NCBI GenBank assembly: GCA_902774195.1
Contig: CACYHM010000141.1
Coordinates: forward strand, 1-8,920
Source of the DNA: an uncultured Eubacteriales bacterium
Lineage (GTDB): Bacteria > Bacillota_A > Clostridia > Peptostreptococcales > Anaerovoracaceae
Reading direction: 5' to 3'
Length of the DNA: 8,920 bases
This document shows, piece after piece, positions 1 through 6,840 of the stretch. Both the position numbers and the translations under genes were made by a program. How positions within the stretch are numbered: the first letter of the stretch is position 1; each line of letters begins with the position of its first letter. The notes beneath the pieces are model-generated. The model was not told the DNA's origin and searched no databases. It saw only the letters and a program-made list of their open reading frames with translations.

Positions 1-103
1 TGATCTGCGGATAGTCTTTGCTCTCCATGATGGCGATCCTGTCCCTGTTCTCTTCGAATGCCCCCAGTATGACGCTGCCGGCAGTCTTGCTCTTATCGTT
101 CAT
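1..103 (-). CDS. 5' end of an unrecognised protein (partial)
   Basis: Only the first 34 codons lie in the window; the gene runs off the left edge. The ATG at 103-101 is preceded by a GGAGG on the minus strand with about 9 bases of spacing, and an extended -10 promoter lies about 40 bases upstream, so the start is well supported. The peptide begins MNDKSKTAGSVILGAFEENR and continues with RDRIAIMESKDYPQI. It is soluble and charged in character with no signal peptide or membrane segment. I do not recognise the family from this fragment and assign no function. It is divergent from proC and shares its upstream region. Confidence 0.7.
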   Translation of the reverse strand, partial: MNDKSKTAGSVILGAFEENRDRIAIMESKDYPQI

Positions 104-139
104 TATTCACGTCCTCCGTCGTGTTTCTGTTCATGAAAT

Positions 140-148
140 ATTATAGCA
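140..148 (-). promoter_or_regulatory. Extended -10 promoter for the partial minus-strand gene
   Basis: Read on the minus strand, this is TGC followed by a perfect TATAAT, an extended -10 element. No good -35 is visible at the expected distance, where the DNA is G+C-rich and carries the self-complementary GCCGGCCGGC (154-163); an extended -10 often compensates for this. Transcription would start about 30 bases before the ATG at 103. Confidence 0.6.
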
Positions 149-182
149 CATCTGCCGGCCGGCGCGATTACTCCAAATAGCA

Positions 183-210
183 TTGACTTATACCGCAAAA
201 GGTATACAAT
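183..210 (+). promoter_or_regulatory. proC promoter (sigma-A type)
   Basis: TTGACT at 183-188 and TACAAT at 205-210 are separated by 16 bases, close to consensus for the housekeeping sigma factor. An alternative -10 reading is TATACA at 203-208. Transcription would begin near 217, leaving a leader of about 66 bases before the proC ATG at 283. A start near 217 also argues against an upstream in-frame ATG at 220, which would sit at the very end of the message without a ribosome binding site. Confidence 0.65.
189..206. repeat. Inverted repeat inside the proC promoter spacer
   Basis: TATACC (189-194) and GGTATA (201-206) are perfect 6-base inverted arms around a 6-base centre. They occupy the spacer and overlap the -10 region of the proC promoter, the usual place for a repressor operator. 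The binding protein is unknown. Arms this short can also arise by chance in an A+T-rich promoter. Confidence 0.4.
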
Positions 211-221
211 AATAATGCAAT

Positions 222-241
222 GCGGTTTAGACCGCGGTTTA
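222..241 (+). repeat. Palindrome and direct repeat in the proC leader
   Basis: GCGGT (222-226) and ACCGC (231-235) form a 5-base-pair hairpin with a 4-base loop, overlapped by the palindrome ACCGCGGT (231-238). The octamer GCGGTTTA occurs twice, at 222-229 and 234-241, with a 12-base period. All of this lies just after the inferred transcription start, so it could be an operator or an RNA hairpin. It is too small to be a T-box or any riboswitch I recognise. Confidence 0.4.
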
Positions 242-282
242 ACACAAGTATGAGACAGCAGAAATCGAATGGAGGGACTCAA

Positions 283-1080
283 ATGAAGATCGGATTCCTG
301 GGCGCAGGCGCAATGGGCGGAGCTATCCTCTCAGGCGCGGTAAAGACAGGCGTTGTGAAGGCGGAGGACATATACGTAAGTGATTTTTCCGACGCGATCA
401 AAGCAAAGTATAAGGAAATGGGCTGCAATATCGCGGACAGCAACGAGGAGCTCGGCAAGGCAGTCGACATCCTGGTCGCATGCGTAAAGCCTCAGTACGC
501 TGCCGCCGCTCTTTCGGAGCTCGGCGACACTCTTGACGGCAAAGCCATGATATCCATAATGGCCGGTCTAACGACAGACAGCATACGCGAGATGACGGGC
601 GGAAGCTTCAGGCTCCTGAGACTCATGCCTAACACCCCTGCCCTCGTCGGCTGCGGAGCATTCGCTCTCGATTCCGGCACGGACCTCACAGCAGAGGAGA
701 AGGAATTCGCTCAGAAGCTCTTTGAGTCGATCGGCATCGTCGAGTGGATGCCTGAGAATCTCATCGATACAGCCTGCGGCCTTTCGGGAGCAGGTCCTGC
801 ATACATCTACCTCGTGATCGAGGCTCTCGCAGACGGCGGAGTCGTGAAGGGTCTGCCCCGCGCGACAGCACAGAGGCTCGCCGCTCAGACAGTCATGGGA
901 GCCGCGAAGATGGTCATGGAGACGGGTGAGCATCCGGGATTCCTCAAGGATCAGGTATGCTCGCCTGGCGGAAACACCATCGTAGGAATGAAGACCCTTG
1001 AAGAGCACGGAGTAAGAGGCGCGTTCATCGACACAGTCGTCAATTCGACGGAGCGCGCGCAGGAGCTCGGTAAGAAGTAG
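283..1080 (+). CDS. proC: Pyrroline-5-carboxylate reductase
   Basis: Reduces 1-pyrroline-5-carboxylate to L-proline with NAD(P)H, the final step of proline synthesis, in the cytoplasm. The 265-residue product has the usual family length. The N-terminal Rossmann fold opens with MKIGFLGAGAMGGAI, containing the glycine-rich dinucleotide loop at about residues 7-12. The C-terminal half carries the P5CR signature region: GLSGAGPAYIYLVIEALADG, then a segment with DQVCSPGGNTI and a closing stretch with VNSTERAQELG. The start at 283 was chosen because GGAGGG (271-276) lies 6 bases upstream and the family begins here; the longer in-frame ATG at 220 adds 21 residues with no ribosome binding site. The gene has its own promoter and ends before a strong hairpin, so it is probably monocistronic. 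No key residue appears to be missing. Confidence 0.96.
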   Translation: MKIGFLGAGAMGGAILSGAVKTGVVKAEDIYVSDFSDAIKAKYKEMGCNIADSNEELGKAVDILVACVKPQYAAAALSELGDTLDGKAMISIMAGLTTDSIREMTGGSFRLLRLMPNTPALVGCGAFALDSGTDLTAEEKEFAQKLFESIGIVEWMPENLIDTACGLSGAGPAYIYLVIEALADGGVVKGLPRATAQRLAAQTVMGAAKMVMETGEHPGFLKDQVCSPGGNTIVGMKTLEEHGVRGAFIDTVVNSTERAQELGKK

Positions 1081-1114
1081 TACAGCATCAGCTGGCTCTT
1101 ATTCAGACAAAGTA

Positions 1115-1153
1115 AATGACGTCCCTTCGGCAGCATGCCCCGGGGACGTCATT
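1115..1153. terminator. Bidirectional terminator between proC and pepD
   Basis: AATGACGTCCC (1115-1125) pairs perfectly with GGGACGTCATT (1143-1153), an 11-base-pair stem. The 17-base loop contains a second small hairpin, GGCA/TGCC (1129-1139). On the plus strand a T-rich stretch follows, but the T6 run (1166-1171) is about 12 bases from the stem; on the minus strand TTTACTTTG follows directly. It sits between two convergent genes, so it can serve both. Confidence 0.75.
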
Positions 1154-1185
1154 ATTACATTACAGTTTTTTACGGTTTATCCGGC

Positions 1186-2634
1186 TTATTTCAGCTTTGC
1201 AAGAACGGCCTTCAGGAATTCCCAGTTCTTTGCCGTCGACTCTATGCTGAGCCTCTCTCCCGGCGTGTGCACGTTCAGCATTTCCGGTCCGAACGTCACT
1301 ATGTCGAGATCAGGATCCTTGCCTATCAGTATCCCGCCTTCGAGTCCCGCGTGCATCACGTCCACCACAGGCTCCTCGCCGAACATCTCTTTGTATGTCT
1401 CGACCATCAGCGGTCTCAGCTCGGATACAGGATTGTACGGCCATGCCGGATACGATGAATCGATATCCACATGTCCGCCGGCGATCTCGCTCCACATGCC
1501 GAGTCTCAGCAGCATTTCCTCCATCTTGCTCAGTATGGAGCTTCTCATCTGATATGTGACCCTGCATTCCGCGTCTTCAGTGGCGACGATGCCGGTATTG
1601 AGCGAGCTTTCGACAGAGCCTTCCACATTGCGGTCCATCGCCTGCACTCCGTCGAGCGCGCCGTACAGATACCAGATCATGTTCACCGTGCTCTCCCAGT
1701 TCATGACGCTGTGCTCGTCTTCTTCACCGATCTCTGCGCTGATCTCGAGGTCCGGCTCGCTGCCTGAGTATTCGTCTCTGATCGTATCAGTGAGCTCGTT
1801 GAGTCTCTCTATGAAGTTCCCGGCCCTGTCGGCGCTCATCACCACTTCAGCCGTACAGTACTGCGCGATCACGTTCGCGGCATTGCCTCCGTTGACCGAA
1901 AGCAGCGAGAAGTCTATCTTCTTTGAGAGCGCATACAGGATACGCCCCATGTCCTTGATGGCGTTGCCTCTCTGCCTCTGGATATCGTTGCCGGAGTGGC
2001 CTCCGATATATCCTTTTGAGCTTATTGTCACGCGGACGCCGTTACGTTCTCTGCGGGACACAGGGATCACCACGTCGCAGACCATGCCTCCGGCGCAGCC
2101 GACAGTGAAAACGCCGTCCTCCTCGCCGTCGATGTTCAGGAACTTCCTGCCTTTAAGAAGAGATGTGTCAAACGCGTGAGCGCCGCCCATACCGATCTCT
2201 TCATCTACAGTGAACACCGCCTCTACAGGAGGATGAGGGATATCCTTGCTCGCGAGTATGGCCATGGCATATGCCAGCGCTATTCCGTCATCTCCCCCGA
2301 GCGTCGTGTCTTTAGCGCCTATGTATCCGTCCTCCACGAAGATCTCGAGAGGTTCCGTGTCGAAGTCGTGGCCGGATTCCGGTGTCTTGCTTGCCACCAT
2401 GTCCATGTGGCCCTGCAGTATGACAGGCTCAGAGTCCTCGTAACCGGCTGTGCCCGGCTTGTAAATAACCACATTGCCCACTTCATCGCGGACATACTCA
2501 AGCCTGTGTTTCTTCGCGAATTCCACGCAGTAGTCGCCTATTTTGTCACATCTGTATGTTCTTCTCGGCACCTGCGAAAGAGCTTCGAACTGTCTGAACA
2601 CCTCTTTAGGCTCGATATCATTCAATACTCCCAT
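1186..2634 (-). CDS. pepD: Aminoacyl-histidine dipeptidase (M20C, PepD-like)
   Basis: Cytosolic zinc dipeptidase of the M20C family (PepD, beta-Ala-His dipeptidase), which hydrolyses Xaa-His and other dipeptides. The 482-residue length fits. Visible motifs, numbered from this start: GHMDMV with metal ligand H76 and nearby D78; GGDDGIALA with the bridging Asp near 115; VDEEIGMGG with the catalytic/metal Glu pair 145-146; NIDGEEDG with metal Asp 169; GGHSGNDI in the lid region; HAGLEGGIL with H428 as the distal metal ligand. The start was moved 4 codons in from the longest frame: GGAGG at 2640-2644 lies inside the ATG-GAG-GAC-GAT stretch and is spaced 5 bases from the ATG at 2634, whereas the outer ATG at 2646 has no ribosome binding site. 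It is the last gene of a run of minus-strand peptidase genes, 49 bases after the frameshifted M24 gene, and probably cotranscribed. It would complete degradation of imported peptides. Exact dipeptide preference cannot be read from the sequence. Confidence 0.93.
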   Translation of the reverse strand: MGVLNDIEPKEVFRQFEALSQVPRRTYRCDKIGDYCVEFAKKHRLEYVRDEVGNVVIYKPGTAGYEDSEPVILQGHMDMVASKTPESGHDFDTEPLEIFVEDGYIGAKDTTLGGDDGIALAYAMAILASKDIPHPPVEAVFTVDEEIGMGGAHAFDTSLLKGRKFLNIDGEEDGVFTVGCAGGMVCDVVIPVSRRERNGVRVTISSKGYIGGHSGNDIQRQRGNAIKDMGRILYALSKKIDFSLLSVNGGNAANVIAQYCTAEVVMSADRAGNFIERLNELTDTIRDEYSGSEPDLEISAEIGEEDEHSVMNWESTVNMIWYLYGALDGVQAMDRNVEGSVESSLNTGIVATEDAECRVTYQMRSSILSKMEEMLLRLGMWSEIAGGHVDIDSSYPAWPYNPVSELRPLMVETYKEMFGEEPVVDVMHAGLEGGILIGKDPDLDIVTFGPEMLNVHTPGERLSIESTAKNWEFLKAVLAKLK

Positions 2635-2683
2635 ATCGTCCTCCATTATGTAAATCTTTTATAACGTCGTCTGCCTGAACACG

Positions 2684-4467
2684 CTATATCGCGCGCGTAT
2701 ACTTTTTGAGCCACTCGTTTTCTTCATCCGTCATGAACGGGCTGAGCTTCTCATAGCACTGTCTGTGGTAGTCGTTCAGCCACTCCCTTTCAGACCTTGT
2801 GAGCTCTTCGGGATCGATAGCGTCGAGATCGATCGGCACGAATGTCATTGTCTCGAAGTGCATGAACTGTCCGTACTTGTTCTTTTCGCCTTTTACGGTC
2901 ACCACGTTGTTTTCGATACGTATGCCGAAGTCTCCCTCTTCATAGATGCCCGGCTCTATGGTCACGCACATCCCCTCTTCAAACTGATGATGCTCGTTCT
3001 TCGAAGGGACGATGTACCATCTGAAGCCCGTAGGCGGCTCGTGTATGCTCCCGAGATATCCGAAGCCGTGGCCTGTACCGCACTGGAAGTCCTTGTTGAG
3101 GTCCCAGACCGGCTGACGGCAGAGCACGTCGAGCGACCATCCGTGGTTCCCGTAGAGGAAGTTGGCAGCGCTCAGGTGCTGCATGGCGCGGAATACCGCC
3201 GTGTAGTACTTCTTCATCTGAGGTCCGATATGGCCGAGGACCGTGGTCCTCGTTATATCTGTCGAACCTTCGTAATAACCGCCGCCTGTATCCGAGAGGA
3301 GCATCTCCCCTTCCTTCAGGACGACGTCGGTCTCCGGACTCGGCGAGTAATGCATCATCGCTGCATGCTCTCCGAACGCCTGGAGCGGCTCGAAGGAATC
3401 TCTGATGTATCCCTCCTGCTCCTGTCTGAGCGAGGTGAGCTTGTCCGACGCCGAGAGCTCCGTGATCTCAGTCTTGTCGTAGTTGTTCTTTACCCAGTAT
3501 ATGAACTTTGTGAGAGCCACGCTGTCCTTGAGTTCGGCCTTCTTTATGTTTTCGATCTCGACAGGATTCTTCATGGCCTTCATGAGGATCGTCGGATTCG
3601 GTCCCTCGACCACTTTGCAAGGCAGAGATTTGTAGAGAGCGTAGTTCATCTTCATCGGGTCGATGAGCACGGTCTCGTCCGCGCCGATCTTCTTCACGTC
3701 CTCGTAAATGTCGTTATACGGATGGACGATCACCTTGTCCTCTGCGAAGTGCGCTCTGATCTCGTCGTTGAGCTTGCGCTCGTCCATGTACAGATCGACG
3801 TGGTCCTTCCATACTGTCGCGTATGAGAGCACCAGCGGGAAGAAATCGATGTCATCTCCTCTGAAGTTGAGCAGCCAGCAGACATCGTCCAGCGAGGCTA
3901 TGATGTGCACGGTGGCGCCGCACTCGTCCATCTTCGCGCGTACTCTTGCGAGCTTGCTTGCGGTGCTCTCGCCCGTCCATTTCTCTTCGAGGTAGAAGCA
4001 CGGCTTCTCCGAAAGCGGCGGACGGTCTTCCCATACATCGTCGACGAGGTCGACCATGTACTCGATATCTATGCCCTTTGCTCCGAGCACCTCTCCTGGC
4101 CTTCTCCCATGGACAGGACTCTTCCGTCGAATCCGACCCTGCCTCCGGAAGGGATGGTCTGCGCAAGCCACTCCGTAGTCGAAGGAGTATCGTCGACGAA
4201 CATCTTCATGAGATGCACGCCGCTTCCCTCGAGCTCGGTATTGGCCTGGGTGAAATACCTTCCGTCGGTCCACAGTCCTGCGTCATCCATGGCGATCGCG
4301 GCCGTGCCGTATGATCCTGTGAATCCCGTGATGTAAGCTCTTGCCTTGAAGTGCTCCCCTACATACTCGCTCTGATGGAAGTCGGCTGTAGGGATGACAT
4401 ATGCGTCGATCCCTTCAGCCTTCATCAGCTCTCTGAGTTTTGCTACTCTCTTTGCGTTTTCAGTCAT
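2684..4467 (-). pseudogene. Xaa-Pro aminopeptidase paralogue, broken by -1 frameshift
   Basis: Second M24 aminopeptidase P copy, in two frames. Residues 1-125 (4467 to about 4093) match the N-terminal creatinase-like domain, with LWTDGRYF and VGFDGRVL; that frame stops at 4069. The remainder is open in the -1 frame from about 4093 to 2684 and contains the middle and catalytic domains. Joined, the product would be about 594 residues, close to the 589 of its intact neighbour. The five metal ligands are present in joined numbering: D393 (SDTGG), D404 (STDITRT), H467 (GTGHGFG), E505 (EPGIY), E519 (RIENN). The first histidine of the family's HGxxHG motif is Cys463 here. The start ATG has GGGGAGGA about 11 bases upstream and lies 22 bases after the stop of the upstream paralogue. 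No slippery heptamer is visible at the join, so a programmed shift is not supported. It is either a recent pseudogene or a sequence error; the catalytic half looks well preserved. Fold and family are certain, functional status is not. Confidence 0.87.
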
Positions 4468-4489
4468 TTCCGGTCTGTCCTCCCCGCGG

Positions 4490-6259
4490 TTACAGCGGCA
4501 TGGTCTGCTGCTTTACGAATTCTGCAGTCTCATCATCGAGCAGCGGGACAAGTGTATCCCTAACCCATGCGTGATAATTATCGACCCATGCGATCTCTTC
4601 TTCTGTCATCAGAGACTTGTTGATGGCTTCTCTCTCGTAAGGAACGCATGTAAGAGGCTCATTGACTACATTGCCCTCTCCGTCTTCGCTGAAGATCATG
4701 AGGTTCTCTGTTCTGATCCCGAACTTTCCGTCGATGTATACGCCCGGCTCGTTGGACATCACCATGCCCGCCTTGATGTCTATAGGCTTCGGCACTCTTC
4801 TGATGGTGTTAGGTCCCTCATGCACTCCGAGCACATGACCTACGCCGTGCGCAAGGCCGTGCTTGTAATCGAGTCCGACCTCTCTCAGCGCCTTTCTGCC
4901 GGCAGCATCGAGATCGAGTCCGTTCATGCCCGGTGTCATCTTCAGAAGATGCACATCCACGTGAGCCTTGAGGACATAGGTATAGTCGTCGATCATCTCC
5001 TGTGTGAGCGGTCCTACCGCGATGGTCCTGGTGATATCCGTGGTGCCGTCGATGAACTGCCTTCCGGAGTCGAGAAGCAGGAAGCCTTCAGGCTTTATGT
5101 CTGCGTTTGTCTCAGGTGTAGGCGCGTAGTGGATGATGGCTCCGTTAGGGCCGTAGCCGGAGATAGTCTCGAAGGACAGATCGAAGCAGTCCTCCTGTTC
5201 GCGGCAGATCTTCTCGAGCTTGTCTGCCACGCTGATCTCTGTCAGCTGCTGTTTTTCCACATTGTCCTTGACCCACTTGATCAGCTTCGTTACCGCAACG
5301 CCGTCCTTGATGTGGGCGTGCTTCGTGCTTGCGATCTCTGTGTCGTTCTTTATGATCTTCATGAGAGCGACAGCTGTGAGAGCAGCGTGTTTCTTCATGC
5401 CTGCAGGCATGCGGTTATACAGCTCGTAATTGCACGAATTCGGATCATACCATACGGTCTTTGAAGGATCGAGCTTCGAAACATCCGTGTAGATATCATT
5501 GTAGTCCCTGACCTGGACGAACGAAAGTCTGTCCGGAAGTCCCTTCTTCAAAGCTCCGTCCATTACGTACAGTCTGACATCGTCCTGCGAAACCAGAGTG
5601 AACGAGAAGAACACAGGAGTGTAGAGTATGTCTGCGGCGCGCAGATTGAAGAGCCATGCGGACTCCATGAGGTCTGTGATCAGCATGTAGTCAGCGCCCT
5701 GCTTCTTCATCTCTTTTCTGACAGCAGCGAGCTTGTCTGTCGTATCGAGCCCTGCCGAGCTTACAGGGAAGTCCCATATTTCGCTTGGCCTGAGTTCAGG
5801 TCTCGTTTTCCAGATCCTGTCCACGAGATCCTTGTCTGTCCTGAAGCTGACGTTCCACTCATCGCCGCCGAACATCTCTTCGAGCGCGAGGCCGAATGCC
5901 GCAGGCACGACCCTGCCGTCAAATCCGATGACGTACTTCCCGCCGGCCTTCTTTACGAGCTCAGTCAGGAACTCCTCGATCGTAGGGACCCCCGGCTCAG
6001 CCATTCTCATGAGTTCGATACCTGTCCCGGCAAGCTGTGTCTCGGCCTGGAGGAAGTATCTTCCGTCGGTCCACAGCCATGCGCCGTCCTCAGTAACAAG
6101 CAGGTCTCCTGCTTCGCCTGTGAGATTGCTCATGAACTCGCGGGCCTTGAAATAGTCATTTACATACTCCGAGCTGTGAAAGTCTCCGGAAGGGATGTAG
6201 TAAGCATCCATGCCGTTTTCTGCCATTAGTTTTCTGAGTTCAAAAATTTCTTTTTTCAT
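4490..6259 (-). CDS. pepP: Xaa-Pro aminopeptidase (M24B, aminopeptidase P)
   Basis: Cytoplasmic dimetal peptidase that removes the N-terminal residue from peptides with proline in the second position, making proline-rich peptides available to other peptidases. The 589-residue product has the three-domain architecture of the long aminopeptidase P type: two creatinase-like N-terminal domains (about 1-160 and 170-305) and a pita-bread catalytic domain (about 315-540). Metal ligands are all visible: D397 (LLLDSG), D408 (TTDITRT), H471 (HGLAHGVG), E504 (EPGVY), E518 (RTENL). The additional active-site histidines H377 (IIHYAP), H467 and H480 (GVHEGP) are kept. The start has a GGAG about 11 bases upstream and leads with MKKEIFELRKLMAENGMDAY. 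It lies 39 bases after the flavodoxin stop and 22 bases before its paralogue, so cotranscription is likely. No defect is seen; this is the intact member of the tandem pair. The symbol follows family usage, not demonstrated orthology to E. coli pepP. Confidence 0.93.
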   Translation of the reverse strand: MKKEIFELRKLMAENGMDAYYIPSGDFHSSEYVNDYFKAREFMSNLTGEAGDLLVTEDGAWLWTDGRYFLQAETQLAGTGIELMRMAEPGVPTIEEFLTELVKKAGGKYVIGFDGRVVPAAFGLALEEMFGGDEWNVSFRTDKDLVDRIWKTRPELRPSEIWDFPVSSAGLDTTDKLAAVRKEMKKQGADYMLITDLMESAWLFNLRAADILYTPVFFSFTLVSQDDVRLYVMDGALKKGLPDRLSFVQVRDYNDIYTDVSKLDPSKTVWYDPNSCNYELYNRMPAGMKKHAALTAVALMKIIKNDTEIASTKHAHIKDGVAVTKLIKWVKDNVEKQQLTEISVADKLEKICREQEDCFDLSFETISGYGPNGAIIHYAPTPETNADIKPEGFLLLDSGRQFIDGTTDITRTIAVGPLTQEMIDDYTYVLKAHVDVHLLKMTPGMNGLDLDAAGRKALREVGLDYKHGLAHGVGHVLGVHEGPNTIRRVPKPIDIKAGMVMSNEPGVYIDGKFGIRTENLMIFSEDGEGNVVNEPLTCVPYEREAINKSLMTEEEIAWVDNYHAWVRDTLVPLLDDETAEFVKQQTMPL

Positions 6260-6298
6260 CTCTTATAAATCTCCTCATGTAACGAAATATAAATGTAT

Positions 6299-6751
6299 TT
6301 ACTCCTGTTCGAGCCAGCCGGTAAATGCTTTTTCAGAATACTTTCTGAATCTCTTACCCGGCTTTACATCTGCCCCGTCCGCCCTGCGTCTGATCTCATC
6401 GACAGCCTCGGTGATGTCTATGCCTCCGCTGGTGCAGAATGGATATATGGTCTTATCCTTAAAAACAAAATCCGATATGATCTTCGGGCATGTCCAGAAC
6501 CATATAGGAAATCCGATCAGTATCCTGTCATAATCCTTCAGATCCTGTTTTCCATTCTCGATCTTCACTTCAACACCGCCTTCTATCTCTACCTTGGCCC
6601 TGGCAAGTGTCTTGAAGTACGATTTCGGGTACGGCTCAGCCGGGATCAGCTCTATCACCTTGTCGTCTTCCTCAACAGGGAACTTTTCGACCAGGCTCTT
6701 TGTGATCCCCGAACGGGAAAAATAAATTACAGCTGTTTTCTTTCCTAACAT
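6299..6751 (-). CDS. Short flavodoxin-like protein
   Basis: Predicted FMN-binding electron carrier of 150 residues, a compact flavodoxin fold of the single-domain type found in anaerobic Firmicutes. The N-terminal beta strand and phosphate loop read AVIYFSRSGITKSLVEKF (about 7-24), resembling the family's YFSRTGNTK motif. The segment ILIGFPIWFWTCPKIISDF (about 77-95) matches the loop flanking the flavin ring, and YPFCTSGGIDI (about 103-113) the second ring-contact loop. The start ATG at 6751 has GGAG 6 bases upstream. No signal peptide or membrane segment. It sits between the peptide transporter and the aminopeptidases; nothing in the sequence shows which redox partner it serves. In the clostridial setting a role in amino acid or pyruvate oxidation is possible but unproven. 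A flavodoxin-like NAD(P)H oxidoreductase is less likely given the short length. Confidence 0.85.
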   Translation of the reverse strand: MLGKKTAVIYFSRSGITKSLVEKFPVEEDDKVIELIPAEPYPKSYFKTLARAKVEIEGGVEVKIENGKQDLKDYDRILIGFPIWFWTCPKIISDFVFKDKTIYPFCTSGGIDITEAVDEIRRRADGADVKPGKRFRKYSEKAFTGWLEQE

Positions 6752-6790
6752 ATGATTCTCCGTGATTGCAGGAATAACGTTCTTTAATCA

Positions 6791-6819
6791 ATAACCTGCC
6801 GCATAAAGCGGCAGGTTAT
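6791..6819 (-). terminator. Hairpin after the peptide transporter gene
   Basis: ATAACCTGCCGC (6791-6802) and GCGGCAGGTTAT (6808-6819) form a perfect 12-base-pair stem with a 5-base loop, in the gap between the transporter stop (6841) and the flavodoxin start (6751). On the minus strand the following bases are TGATTAAAG, with no strong U-run, so termination may be partial and some read-through into the flavodoxin gene is possible. It could also protect the 3' end of the transporter message. Confidence 0.65.
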
Positions 6820-6840
6820 ATGATTTACTATGCAGTCTGA

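Noticed and set aside
154..163. GCCGGCCGGC palindrome as an operator
   Set aside because: A short G+C-only self-complementary run next to an extended -10 is weak evidence on its own; kept only as a note in the promoter entry.
211..282. T-box or riboswitch in the proC leader
   Set aside because: The leader is only about 66 bases and shows no T-box core or antiterminator; only a small hairpin is present.
2765..3826. Long plus-strand open frame of 353 codons opposite the second aminopeptidase gene
   Set aside because: It is antisense to a clear M24 protein, has no recognisable domain, and is rich in Leu, Val, His and Arg as expected from a shadow of G+C-biased third positions.
4085..4110. Programmed -1 ribosomal frameshift
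   Set aside because: The AGGAGAGG stretch resembles an internal Shine-Dalgarno, which can stimulate slipping, but there is no X XXY YYZ heptamer and no clear downstream hairpin, and the M24 family is not known to use frameshifting.
4394..5464. Long plus-strand open frame of 356 codons opposite the intact aminopeptidase gene
   Set aside because: Same kind of antisense shadow; no good ribosome binding site and no family resemblance.
1115..6819. Hairpins at 1115-1153 and 6791-6819 as copies of one dispersed repeat element
   Set aside because: The stems have unrelated sequences and each fits a gene end, so they are separate terminator-like structures.
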